Shown: positions 1 through 5,475 of the stretch, one piece after another
Layout: the number at the start of each line of letters is the position of its first letter
How positions within the stretch are numbered: the first letter of the stretch is position 1
Source: an uncultured Ruminococcus sp.
GTDB lineage: Bacteria > Bacillota > Clostridia > Oscillospirales > Acutalibacteraceae
Direction: 5' to 3'
DNA length: 5,475 nt
NCBI GenBank assembly: GCA_902773065.1
Contig: CACYDD010000138.1
Location: 1-5,475, forward strand
Program-made: the position numbers and the translations under genes
The notes under the pieces: model-generated
What the model saw: the letters and a program-made list of their open reading frames with translations, nothing else
Database searches by the model: none
What the model was told of the DNA's origin: nothing

Positions 1-372
1 ACGAAAATCCCGGCTGATGCCGAAACGGAAGAAATTTTCTCTTACAACCTTGCTGCAAAAGCTGTCGATCGTACAGATATCTGCCGATGCAAGCAGAAGC
101 TGCTGACGGCGGTAGAAATGATTATTCGGCTCTTCATCGATCAGTGCATCGATCGCCTTTGAGATCCTCGCTTTCATTTCTGCGGCAGCAGTATTGGTAA
201 AGGTCAGGATCAGGAGTCTGTCGGCAGGGATCATCTTCTCTGTCAGAAGCCTGATCACACGCTGAACAAGCACTCTTGTTTTTCCCGAACCTGCGGCTGC
301 CGAAACAATGATCGAGCCGCCCTCTGCTTCGATCGCATTTTTTTGTGCCTGTGTCGGTTCAAACGCTGCCAT
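1..372 (-). CDS. addA: AddA, helicase-nuclease subunit A (N-terminal 124 codons; cut by window edge)
   Basis: ATP-dependent motor subunit of the AddAB complex, which unwinds and resects double-strand DNA ends for RecA-dependent repair. I translated this stretch by hand from the ATG at 372-370; it stays open to base 1. Visible superfamily 1 (UvrD-like) motifs are a Q-motif-like segment PTQAQKNAIE (residues 6-15), Walker A AAAGSGKT (25-32), motif Ia TFTNTAAAEM (57-66) and motif Ib TIDSFC (101-106). Family members are roughly 1200 residues, so about a tenth is present; the remaining helicase motifs and the C-terminal nuclease lie outside. The start is well supported: AAGGAGG lies just upstream and the Q motif begins right after it. 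It overlaps the end of addB by 14 nt in another frame. PcrA/UvrD-type helicases are the alternative, but following addB makes AddA very likely. Confidence 0.95.
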   Translation of the reverse strand, partial: MAAFEPTQAQKNAIEAEGGSIIVSAAAGSGKTRVLVQRVIRLLTEKMIPADRLLILTFTNTAAAEMKARISKAIDALIDEEPNNHFYRRQQLLLASADICTIDSFCSKVVRENFFRFGISRDFR

Positions 373-3300
373 TGTTATTCTCCTCCTTCTTACTTCCTGT
401 ATCCTTTCTGATCTTTTCGATTGCTTCTTTGCTGTTGTATTTTACTGATTTCTGCATTTTTCCGCCGTTTTCAAAGCGGCAGATACTGCCGTATTCACAG
501 TATTTGCAGGCATCGTCTTTGGGAAGTACCTCAATATTTCCTGCATACACTTCCGCCCCCATCTGCTTTAAGCAGATATCGATATACCGGAAAATACTCT
601 CAAAATCCTTTGCGGAAACAACACTGCTTGCTGCGGTAAAATCATAGGGCGGCTTTTTCTTTGCACTTGCCGGAAGGTACTCTCCGCCAAGTCCGGGTTC
701 CATTTTTTCAAGAACCTCCTTGTCATCGATCAGCAATCCTCTCATTCTGAAATTATCATTCTGATCTTTCTCGGACGCCTTCACATCGTTTTCACTTCCC
801 GACTGTGCTGACTTTGCCTTTGCAGTAGACGGCACATAAAGCACGCCTGCCGGAAGGAGAACCTTACCATCAGCATATTTTTTTGTTCCTTTTTTAAGGA
901 TTGCCGAAAGATACAACAGCATCTGCACCTTGATGCCGTTGGCGATATTTCCCAGTTCAAATTTGTCCGAGCCTGTTTTATAATCAATGATACGGATATA
1001 TTGATCTCCGTTGATCTCTGCGGTATCAACTCTGTCAACAAAGCCGTTGACAAGTATTTTTTCCCCTGTGGGAAGTGCCAGTTCATAGGGAGGAATACCG
1101 CTTTCATTTTTTGCTCCGATCCTCAGTTCAAAATCTATGGGACGGAAAGCATCATTTCTGAACTGTCCTCTCATACGGCTCAGAACCATAAAAGCATTCT
1201 TTCTGATTTTGCCGCATATTGCATTGAAACGGCTGCTTCTTTCCTCTTTGTCGCCGAGAGAATCAATATATTCATCAAGATATTTTTTGATTTCCTCTTT
1301 CAGTGTCTTATCGTCAAAGCCGACAAATTCATCGATAGCATTGCTGCTTAAAATTCTTTCAAATATGTAGTGCATTGCCGTTCCGTAAAGACCGCCGTCC
1401 ATGGCAGCTCTTCGCAGCGGCTGTGCTTCCAGACCGAATTTGCAGAAATAGGCAAATTTGCACGCAGCATACTGGTCGAGCTTCGTACTGGAAACTTTCA
1501 GCTCATCCCCGTAAAGCTTTTTGATCCCTTTCCCGTCCTTCAGCCGGAACGGTTCTTTGTCTGCTGCCCTTGCCGTAGCATATGCTCTGTCACGGTATTT
1601 TTCCGAACGAAAATAATGATCTTTCAGCGTTGCAGAGCAGCTGTTTTCAACATTCCAGAGTTCCGTGCAGATATCAAAGCTCTGCCGCTGTGTAAAGAAA
1701 ACCTCGGGGTCGGACGGTGCATTGAAATCTACATTTTTTCTGTGTCTGATTTCAATATCGGGAATGACCGACAAAATTTCACTTTTGATCACAGACGGCT
1801 CACATGATGCCCCCGAAAGACTCTGGGTATACCAGCTGACATACAGTTTTTCCGATGGTGCTGTGAGTGCCGAATACACGTGCATTTTTTCTTTCAGAGA
1901 AGCACCATAGATTCCCTCATACAGCGGCAGTATTTTATCCTCGGGCTGTTCCTCACGCAGAAAACGCCGTTCACTGTCTGTAAAGATTCCCACTGCCCCC
2001 GGCTGAGCCGGAAAGATCCCTTCCACTGCTCCCAGAACAAAAACAGCTTTCGGGTTGGCACTGCGTATATTGCCTGCCATTCCTGCGGTAACACTGTTGA
2101 TAGTTCTCGGAATATCGGAGATCGGACTTTTGCGGATATAGATTTTCAGCAGGTCAAGATAAGCCCTGCTGTCCACTTTTTTATTGCCGAGAACATGATA
2201 CATTTTATCAAGAATTGCCATGGCACTGTCCCATACAGAAGCTTCACGCTCCACAAAGACCTCGCTGACATCCTCCTGCAAATGCCTGATAAAGCTTCTG
2301 AATTTTTCCCTGCATGAAAAATTTTCCATCAGCCGGTAAAGTGCAAAGCTGATCTGTGAACCCATTGAAGCATTTTTTATTTCGGTTTCAAAATCCATCA
2401 TCGGCAGGATCAGTCTTTTTCTGACATCTTCTATTTCTGCTGTTTCCTTTGCCTCTTCCTCTGCCCTTTTATCACTGCGTTCACCGCCTGGCGACATGGT
2501 GAATTCACTTTTCCAGCGTTTTCCTCTGATATTCCAGACATAGACATAGTTTTCCAGCTCAAAGACTTCTTCTTCCTCAAGCGGTGTCAGACCTGTTTTC
2601 GCAATGCGCAGAACAGCCTCTGTATCAAACCCCGAATGAATCACATCAAATGCCGAAAGCATGAGCCTGATCAGTGCCTTATTTTCCAGACATTCAGGGT
2701 TGGAAAGAAAATACGGAATATGATATTTCGGAAATTCCGAGACGATCACGCTCTTATAGCTGTCAAAGCTTCTTGCGATAATTTCAATATCACTGTATTT
2801 GTACCCGTGCTCATGCACCAGTGTATAGATTTTTTCTGCTGTATAGCTTACTTCGTCATACAGATCGGATGCTTCATACAATTCCACCGAACCGTCATTT
2901 TCGGAGGTGACCCTTTTTTTGCCGGGGTCATTTCTGCTGATACGATAACCATGGAAAATTCCCTTTTCTATCGCTTTCAGCGCATCTGTCTGAAATCTGA
3001 TCCCTTCTGTTTCCGGCTCAATAATATTGCATTTCTGCCCTGTTTTCTGTGCAAGACGCAGAAGTGTTCTGTAGGTCATATCCGGCTCGGCAAAAATCGA
3101 ATTTTCATTATTCAGTGTTTCCCTGTCGCAGCAAAGCGAAATATACACTTCCTCCGCCTGAGAAAAAATACGCTCGATGATTCGGAATTCCTGTGCGGAA
3201 AAGCCGCTGAAAGAATCAATAAACACATACATTCCCTGAAAATAATTATTCTCGCCCAGAATATCATACAACTTTGTCAGATCATCATCGGGGTCGGCAT

Positions 3301-3829
3301 AGCTGTTTTCGAGAAGTGCATTATATGCCGCATAAATTCTGGCACTGTCACGCAGCTTTGCGGCAAGCACCTTGTTTTCAACCGTTTTTGCGGTTTCGCT
3401 GAGCTGTTCGGGCGTGATCAGACACATTTTATATTCGTTCACCGCAACCAGCATGGGCTCGACGAGATCCATTGTTCTTTTCAGATTTCTCTTTCCCGAA
3501 CTTTTGTACAACTCCAGCACACCGCCCTCGGCAGGTGCATTTTCTATCGCCATGCTCATCAATACCGCTTTGATACCATCATCAATTCTCTGTTCGGTAA
3601 TGCCTTTATACTGATCGAAAATATGATTACAAAGGCGTTTGAAGCTCAATACTTCTGTAAACTTCGCCTTTTTTGCCCCAATGTTATCAAGCAGTTTTTT
3701 CTCATTCTGAAACGAACTCTGCTCCGGCACGATCAATACCGCATTTTTTCCCTCGGGCATTTCTTTGATATACCTATGAAGAAGCTCGCTTTTTCCGCTG
3801 CCGCTTCTTCCCAAAATAAAATAAGCCAT
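359..3829 (-). CDS. addB: AddB, helicase-nuclease subunit B (ATP-dependent nuclease with Fe-S cluster)
   Basis: Second subunit of AddAB. In the family it carries an inactive helicase-like fold used in Chi recognition and a RecB-family nuclease domain stapled by a 4Fe-4S cluster. With the start chosen here it has 1156 residues, close to the roughly 1166 of Bacillus AddB. Visible: Walker A GRSGSGKS (7-14); VPEQ (34-37); a motif II-like FIDSFSGF with Asp205; VLGAVEGIFPA around 598-608; nuclease His820; GFVDRVD (929-935); DYKTG with Asp949 and Lys951; QMLLY with Gln969 and Tyr973. Cluster cysteines are Cys790 in AACKFAYF and Cys1108, Cys1111, Cys1117 in CX2CX5C, the family arrangement. The frame is open to an ATG at 3934, but those 35 extra residues cross inverted repeats, resemble no AddB, and lack a ribosome binding site; AGGGGG precedes the ATG at 3829. 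It ends in TGA inside addA. All key nuclease and cluster residues are intact. Confidence 0.97.
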   Translation of the reverse strand: MAYFILGRSGSGKSELLHRYIKEMPEGKNAVLIVPEQSSFQNEKKLLDNIGAKKAKFTEVLSFKRLCNHIFDQYKGITEQRIDDGIKAVLMSMAIENAPAEGGVLELYKSSGKRNLKRTMDLVEPMLVAVNEYKMCLITPEQLSETAKTVENKVLAAKLRDSARIYAAYNALLENSYADPDDDLTKLYDILGENNYFQGMYVFIDSFSGFSAQEFRIIERIFSQAEEVYISLCCDRETLNNENSIFAEPDMTYRTLLRLAQKTGQKCNIIEPETEGIRFQTDALKAIEKGIFHGYRISRNDPGKKRVTSENDGSVELYEASDLYDEVSYTAEKIYTLVHEHGYKYSDIEIIARSFDSYKSVIVSEFPKYHIPYFLSNPECLENKALIRLMLSAFDVIHSGFDTEAVLRIAKTGLTPLEEEEVFELENYVYVWNIRGKRWKSEFTMSPGGERSDKRAEEEAKETAEIEDVRKRLILPMMDFETEIKNASMGSQISFALYRLMENFSCREKFRSFIRHLQEDVSEVFVEREASVWDSAMAILDKMYHVLGNKKVDSRAYLDLLKIYIRKSPISDIPRTINSVTAGMAGNIRSANPKAVFVLGAVEGIFPAQPGAVGIFTDSERRFLREEQPEDKILPLYEGIYGASLKEKMHVYSALTAPSEKLYVSWYTQSLSGASCEPSVIKSEILSVIPDIEIRHRKNVDFNAPSDPEVFFTQRQSFDICTELWNVENSCSATLKDHYFRSEKYRDRAYATARAADKEPFRLKDGKGIKKLYGDELKVSSTKLDQYAACKFAYFCKFGLEAQPLRRAAMDGGLYGTAMHYIFERILSSNAIDEFVGFDDKTLKEEIKKYLDEYIDSLGDKEERSSRFNAICGKIRKNAFMVLSRMRGQFRNDAFRPIDFELRIGAKNESGIPPYELALPTGEKILVNGFVDRVDTAEINGDQYIRIIDYKTGSDKFELGNIANGIKVQMLLYLSAILKKGTKKYADGKVLLPAGVLYVPSTAKAKSAQSGSENDVKASEKDQNDNFRMRGLLIDDKEVLEKMEPGLGGEYLPASAKKKPPYDFTAASSVVSAKDFESIFRYIDICLKQMGAEVYAGNIEVLPKDDACKYCEYGSICRFENGGKMQKSVKYNSKEAIEKIRKDTGSKKEENNNGSV
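380..388 (-). promoter_or_regulatory. Ribosome binding site of addA, inside addB
   Basis: The minus strand reads AAGGAGGAG, an essentially perfect match to the anti-Shine-Dalgarno sequence, 7 to 9 nt before the addA ATG depending on the register used. It lies within the last codons of addB (encoding the KKEEN stretch), so addA can be initiated by ribosomes finishing addB or independently. It fixes the addA start. Confidence 0.85.
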
Positions 3830-3834
3830 TTTAA

Positions 3835-3840
3835 CCCCCT
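3835..3840 (-). promoter_or_regulatory. Ribosome binding site of addB
   Basis: AGGGGG on the minus strand, 5 nt before the ATG at 3829-3827. It decides the start of addB, because the upstream in-frame ATG at 3934 has no comparable site. It directly abuts the hairpin at 3841-3855, so the hairpin may affect ribosome access. Confidence 0.7.
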
Positions 3841-3866
3841 GCACAGTGCCTGTGCCATCAATTCGC
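3841..3866. repeat. Hairpin-bearing dispersed repeat, addB-side copy
   Basis: A perfect 6-bp inverted repeat, GCACAG and CTGTGC, around the trinucleotide TGC (3841-3855), followed by TCAATTCGC with two bases between. The same arrangement occurs at 5191-5216 in the same orientation, 20 of 26 bases identical. Two stem base pairs differ and both are compensated, so the pairing is conserved rather than the bases. Similarity may continue weakly to about 3880 (GCGCA followed by CTACT, compared with GCGCAGTCACTACC in the array). Its left end touches the addB ribosome binding site. Confidence 0.7.
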
Positions 3867-3876
3867 CGCGCACTAC

Positions 3877-3908
3877 TATCTGTAAATTTATATTGATTTG
3901 TACAGATA
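3877..3908. repeat. Inverted repeat (8-bp stem) in prfB-addB intergenic region
   Basis: TATCTGTA (3877-3884) and TACAGATA (3901-3908) are perfect reverse complements around a 16-nt AT-rich spacer. In the prfB-to-addB direction no T-run follows, so it does not look like an intrinsic terminator. It could be a stem in a leader RNA, a protein-binding palindrome, or part of the adjacent repeat element. Function unknown. Confidence 0.5.
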
Positions 3909-3914
3909 CAACCA

Positions 3915-3942
3915 TACGCCAAACACATAAGCATTTGGCGTA
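3915..3942 (-). terminator. Hairpin downstream of prfB; weak or imperfect terminator candidate
   Basis: TACGCCAAA (3915-3923) and TTTGGCGTA (3934-3942) form a perfect 9-bp stem with a 10-nt loop, 20 nt beyond the prfB stop codon in the direction of transcription. G-U pairs could extend it by up to three positions. The bases after it (TGGTTGTATC) are only moderately T-rich, so it is not a textbook intrinsic terminator. It may stabilise the prfB message 3' end, attenuate read-through into addB, or belong to a repeat element. Confidence 0.35.
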
Positions 3943-3962
3943 CAAATTATTGTATATTGTTT

Positions 3963-5099
3963 TTATTCACTTTCCGAGAAGTCTTCGCTGAGTTGGTTCA
4001 GACTGGCAGCTTTGAGGTAGGCATTAATGAAGCCGTCCAAATCACCGTCCATAACAGCATTGACATTGCCTGTTTCAAAGCTTGTTCTGTGATCCTTTAC
4101 CATAGTGTACGGCATGAATACATAGGAACGGATCTGTGCGCCCCATGCGATCTCTTTCTGAACACCCTTGATATCTTCGATCTTATCAAGGTGTTCTCTT
4201 TCTTTAATTTCAATCAGCTTTGATTTCAGCATGGTCATTGCCACATCTCTGTTCTGGTACTGGCTTCTCTCTACCTGACTGGCTACCACGATACCTGTCG
4301 GAATATGTGTCAGCCGGACAGCAGAAGATGTTTTGTTGACCTTCTGTCCGCCTGCACCGCTGGCACGGTAAACATCCATTTTAATATCCTCGGGGCGGAT
4401 ATCCACTTCAATGGTATTGTCGATCTCGGGCATGACCTCTAGAGATGCAAAGGAAGTATGTCTCCTGCCCGATGAGTCAAACGGCGATACACGAACCAGA
4501 CGGTGAACGCCCGATTCACTCTTTAAGTAACCGTAGGCATTTTCGCCCTCGATCAGCAGTACTGCACTTTTCAGACCTGCTTCTTCACCGTCAAGATAGT
4601 CTACCTCTTTGACCTTGAAATTATGACGCTCCGCCCAGTGTATGTACATTCTGTAAAGCATCATCGCCCAGTCCTGCGCTTCTGTTCCGCCTGCGCCTGC
4701 ATGGAAAGTCAGAATTGCATTTTTGCTGTCATATTCGCCTGTCAGAAGCGTTTGCAGACGCTGTGATTCCAGACTTGTCCTGATTTTCTCCACCTCTGTC
4801 TGTGCTTCCTCCAGAAGTGAAAGATCCTCTTCCTCATTAGCAAGCTCAATCAGTGCTATCGTATCTTCATAAGCTGCCACAAGACCGTCATATTCTGCCA
4901 CCTTATTTTTCAGTGTACCTGTTTTCTGGAGGATCTTCTGAGAATTTTCTACATCATCCCAGAACCCCGGCTGAGAGGCTCTCTGCTCAAGCTGTTCGAT
5001 CTCCATTTTCAGCTTGTCAAGACCAAGGGCATTGGCAAGGTCAAGAATATCAGGGTACATCCCCTCAAGCTCTAATCTTAATTCTTCAAATTGTATCAT
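3963..5099 (-). CDS. prfB: Peptide chain release factor 2 (RF2), without programmed frameshift
   Basis: Cytoplasmic class I release factor that reads UGA and UAA in the ribosomal A site and triggers hydrolysis of the peptidyl-tRNA ester. Taking the ATG at 5099 gives 378 residues and places SPF at 205-207 and GGQ at 250-252, the same numbers as in E. coli RF2. SPF (not PxT) marks RF2 over RF1; the GGQ glutamine is normally methylated by PrmC. Residue 246 is Ala. The N-terminal third is helical and charged, then GAGGTEAQDWA, GRRHTSFAS and YRASGAGGQKVNKT follow as expected. The coding frame is uninterrupted: where most prfB genes have CTT TGA C, this one reads GGT CTT GAC (Leu27-Asp28) in frame. 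An upstream in-frame GTG at 5108 would add three residues; I prefer the ATG because of spacing from GGTGA and the match in numbering. It has its own promoter and stops in TAA, 133 bp before addB. Confidence 0.97.
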   Translation of the reverse strand: MIQFEELRLELEGMYPDILDLANALGLDKLKMEIEQLEQRASQPGFWDDVENSQKILQKTGTLKNKVAEYDGLVAAYEDTIALIELANEEEDLSLLEEAQTEVEKIRTSLESQRLQTLLTGEYDSKNAILTFHAGAGGTEAQDWAMMLYRMYIHWAERHNFKVKEVDYLDGEEAGLKSAVLLIEGENAYGYLKSESGVHRLVRVSPFDSSGRRHTSFASLEVMPEIDNTIEVDIRPEDIKMDVYRASGAGGQKVNKTSSAVRLTHIPTGIVVASQVERSQYQNRDVAMTMLKSKLIEIKEREHLDKIEDIKGVQKEIAWGAQIRSYVFMPYTMVKDHRTSFETGNVNAVMDGDLDGFINAYLKAASLNQLSEDFSESE

Positions 5100-5104
5100 C
5101 ACAT

Positions 5105-5116
5105 TCACCGTTTCCT
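5105..5116 (-). promoter_or_regulatory. Ribosome binding region of prfB
   Basis: The minus strand has AGGAAA (5116-5111) followed by GGTGA (5109-5105). GGTGA pairs with the 16S rRNA tail and stands 5 nt before the ATG at 5099. AGGA stands only 4 nt before the alternative GTG at 5108 and 13 nt before the ATG. The two halves favour different starts, so the prfB start is uncertain by three codons. Confidence 0.45.
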
Positions 5117-5148
5117 GAAAATATTTTGTTAAGCAATTAACCTATACT

Positions 5149-5177
5149 ATTATAATCCAAAACGACCGTGTTGTAAA
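5149..5177 (-). promoter_or_regulatory. Vegetative (sigma-A/sigma-70 type) promoter of prfB
   Basis: On the minus strand TTTACA (5177-5172, five of six consensus bases) is followed after exactly 17 nt by a perfect TATAAT (5154-5149). Transcription would start near 5142-5143, giving a leader of about 43 nt before the ATG at 5099. This is the only near-consensus promoter found in the window. Its -35 box lies 14 bp from the hairpin element at 5191. Confidence 0.8.
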
Positions 5178-5190
5178 GACTTGAATTCCG

Positions 5191-5216
5191 GCGGAGTGCC
5201 TCCGCTGTCAATTCGC
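5191..5216. repeat. Hairpin-bearing dispersed repeat, array-side copy
   Basis: A perfect 6-bp inverted repeat, GCGGAG and CTCCGC, around TGC (5191-5205), extendable by a G-U and a C-G pair, followed by TCAATTCGC with two bases between. It matches 3841-3866 in the same orientation with compensated stem changes. Its last seven bases are the first seven of the 112-bp array, so it forms the boundary of the array; copies 2 and 3 are not preceded by it. Confidence 0.75.
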
Positions 5217-5475
5217 GCAGTCGCTACCCTTCGGTCGCTCTGAATAAAGAACGATTCGTTTATTGCCGCGCTTCGAGTTGATATGCCAACTTAAATTATA
5301 CACTAAGCCAAGTGCGCAGGGAATTCGCGCAGTCACTACCCTTCGGTCGCTCTGAATAAAGAACGATTCGTTTATTGCCGCGCTTCGAGTTGATATTCCA
5401 ACTTAAATTATACACTAAGCCAAGTGCGCAGGGAATTCGCGCAGTCACTACCCTTCGGTCGCTTTGAATAAAGAA
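5210..5475. repeat. Tandem array of 112-bp direct repeats (2 full copies plus 42 bp, continues past window)
   Basis: Copies begin with AATTCGCGCAG at 5210, 5322 and 5434, a period of exactly 112 bp. Copies 1 and 2 differ at two positions (5223 G versus 5335 A; 5285 G versus 5397 T); the third differs from the second at one position in 42 (5464 T versus 5352 C). Each unit holds AATAAA and TTTATT 10 nt apart (5243-5248, 5259-5264) with AACGA and TCGTT nested between and partly overlapping, and AGTTG and CAACT around a 6-nt loop (5276-5280, 5287-5291). The 5285/5397 change falls in that loop and leaves the stem intact. At the junctions TGCGC and GCGCA flank a GAATTC-containing 9-nt spacer (5313-5331). 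The period is not a multiple of three and no long reading frame crosses it, so it is non-coding. I see no CRISPR-like alternation and no transposase. Confidence 0.93.

Noticed and set aside
1001..2317. Several 77 to 145 codon plus-strand frames opposite addB
   Set aside because: All overlap the conserved middle and C-terminal parts of AddB, overlap each other, and show no family features.
3880..3925. Possible addB promoter (TTGTAT with TAAATT or TATAAA)
   Set aside because: Spacers are 15 or 13 nt and the -35 match is poor in an AT-rich palindromic stretch; no convincing promoter, so not listed as a feature.
3830..3934. N-terminal extension of AddB from the ATG at 3934
   Set aside because: The 35 extra codons run through inverted repeats, have no ribosome binding site, and precede the usual AddB start motif; the ATG at 3829 with AGGGGG is better.
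3733..3945. A 70-codon minus-strand frame overlapping the addB start
   Set aside because: It is an alternative frame of the addB beginning and its leader, without a ribosome binding site or recognisable content.
2636..3991. A 451-codon open frame on the plus strand opposite addB
   Set aside because: It is codon-aligned antisense to addB, so it stays open because addB avoids TTA, CTA and TCA codons there. Its translation is rich in Phe, Ile, Cys and His with no recognisable domain, and AddB is certain on the other strand.
4853..5140. A 95-codon plus-strand frame over the start of prfB
   Set aside because: It is antisense to prfB and its promoter region, with no ribosome binding site or domain; a shadow frame.
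5210..5475. CRISPR array
   Set aside because: The whole 112-bp unit repeats, with no unique spacers between short repeats, and no cas gene is present in the window.

Overview
The window carries three genes, all read on the minus strand, followed at the high-coordinate end by a non-coding tandem repeat array. In transcription order they are prfB (peptide chain release factor 2), addB and the first 124 codons of addA, the two subunits of the AddAB helicase-nuclease. Moderate GC content, AddAB rather than RecBCD, strong AGGAGG-type ribosome binding sites and the protein motifs point to a Firmicute, probably a clostridial gut-type organism of the Ruminococcus/Oscillospiraceae kind. That placement is inference from general character; no taxonomic marker was searched.

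Layout from high to low coordinates: (i) 5210-5475 is an array of 112-bp direct repeats that runs off the window edge; (ii) a small hairpin element at 5191-5216 joins the array; (iii) a near-consensus vegetative promoter (TTTACA, 17-nt spacer, TATAAT) at 5149-5177 drives prfB; (iv) prfB occupies 3963-5099 and lacks the programmed +1 frameshift found in most bacterial prfB genes; (v) a 133-bp intergenic region (3830-3962) holds three inverted repeats, the last abutting the addB ribosome binding site; (vi) addB occupies 359-3829; (vii) addA starts inside the end of addB, with a 14-nt overlap, and leaves the window at base 1.

AddA and AddB act together on double-strand DNA ends: AddA is the UvrD-type motor and one nuclease, AddB the second nuclease with an iron-sulfur cluster and a degenerate helicase fold. 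The overlap and strong internal ribosome binding site suggest coupled translation. prfB is an unrelated translation gene that could share a transcript with addBA by read-through; no convincing separate promoter was seen for addB.

The most notable signal is non-coding. The hairpin element next to the array recurs before addB in the same orientation, with 20 of 26 bases identical and with both changed stem base pairs compensated. This points to a dispersed, structured intergenic repeat family. No new protein system is visible; the genes are ordinary housekeeping and repair genes.
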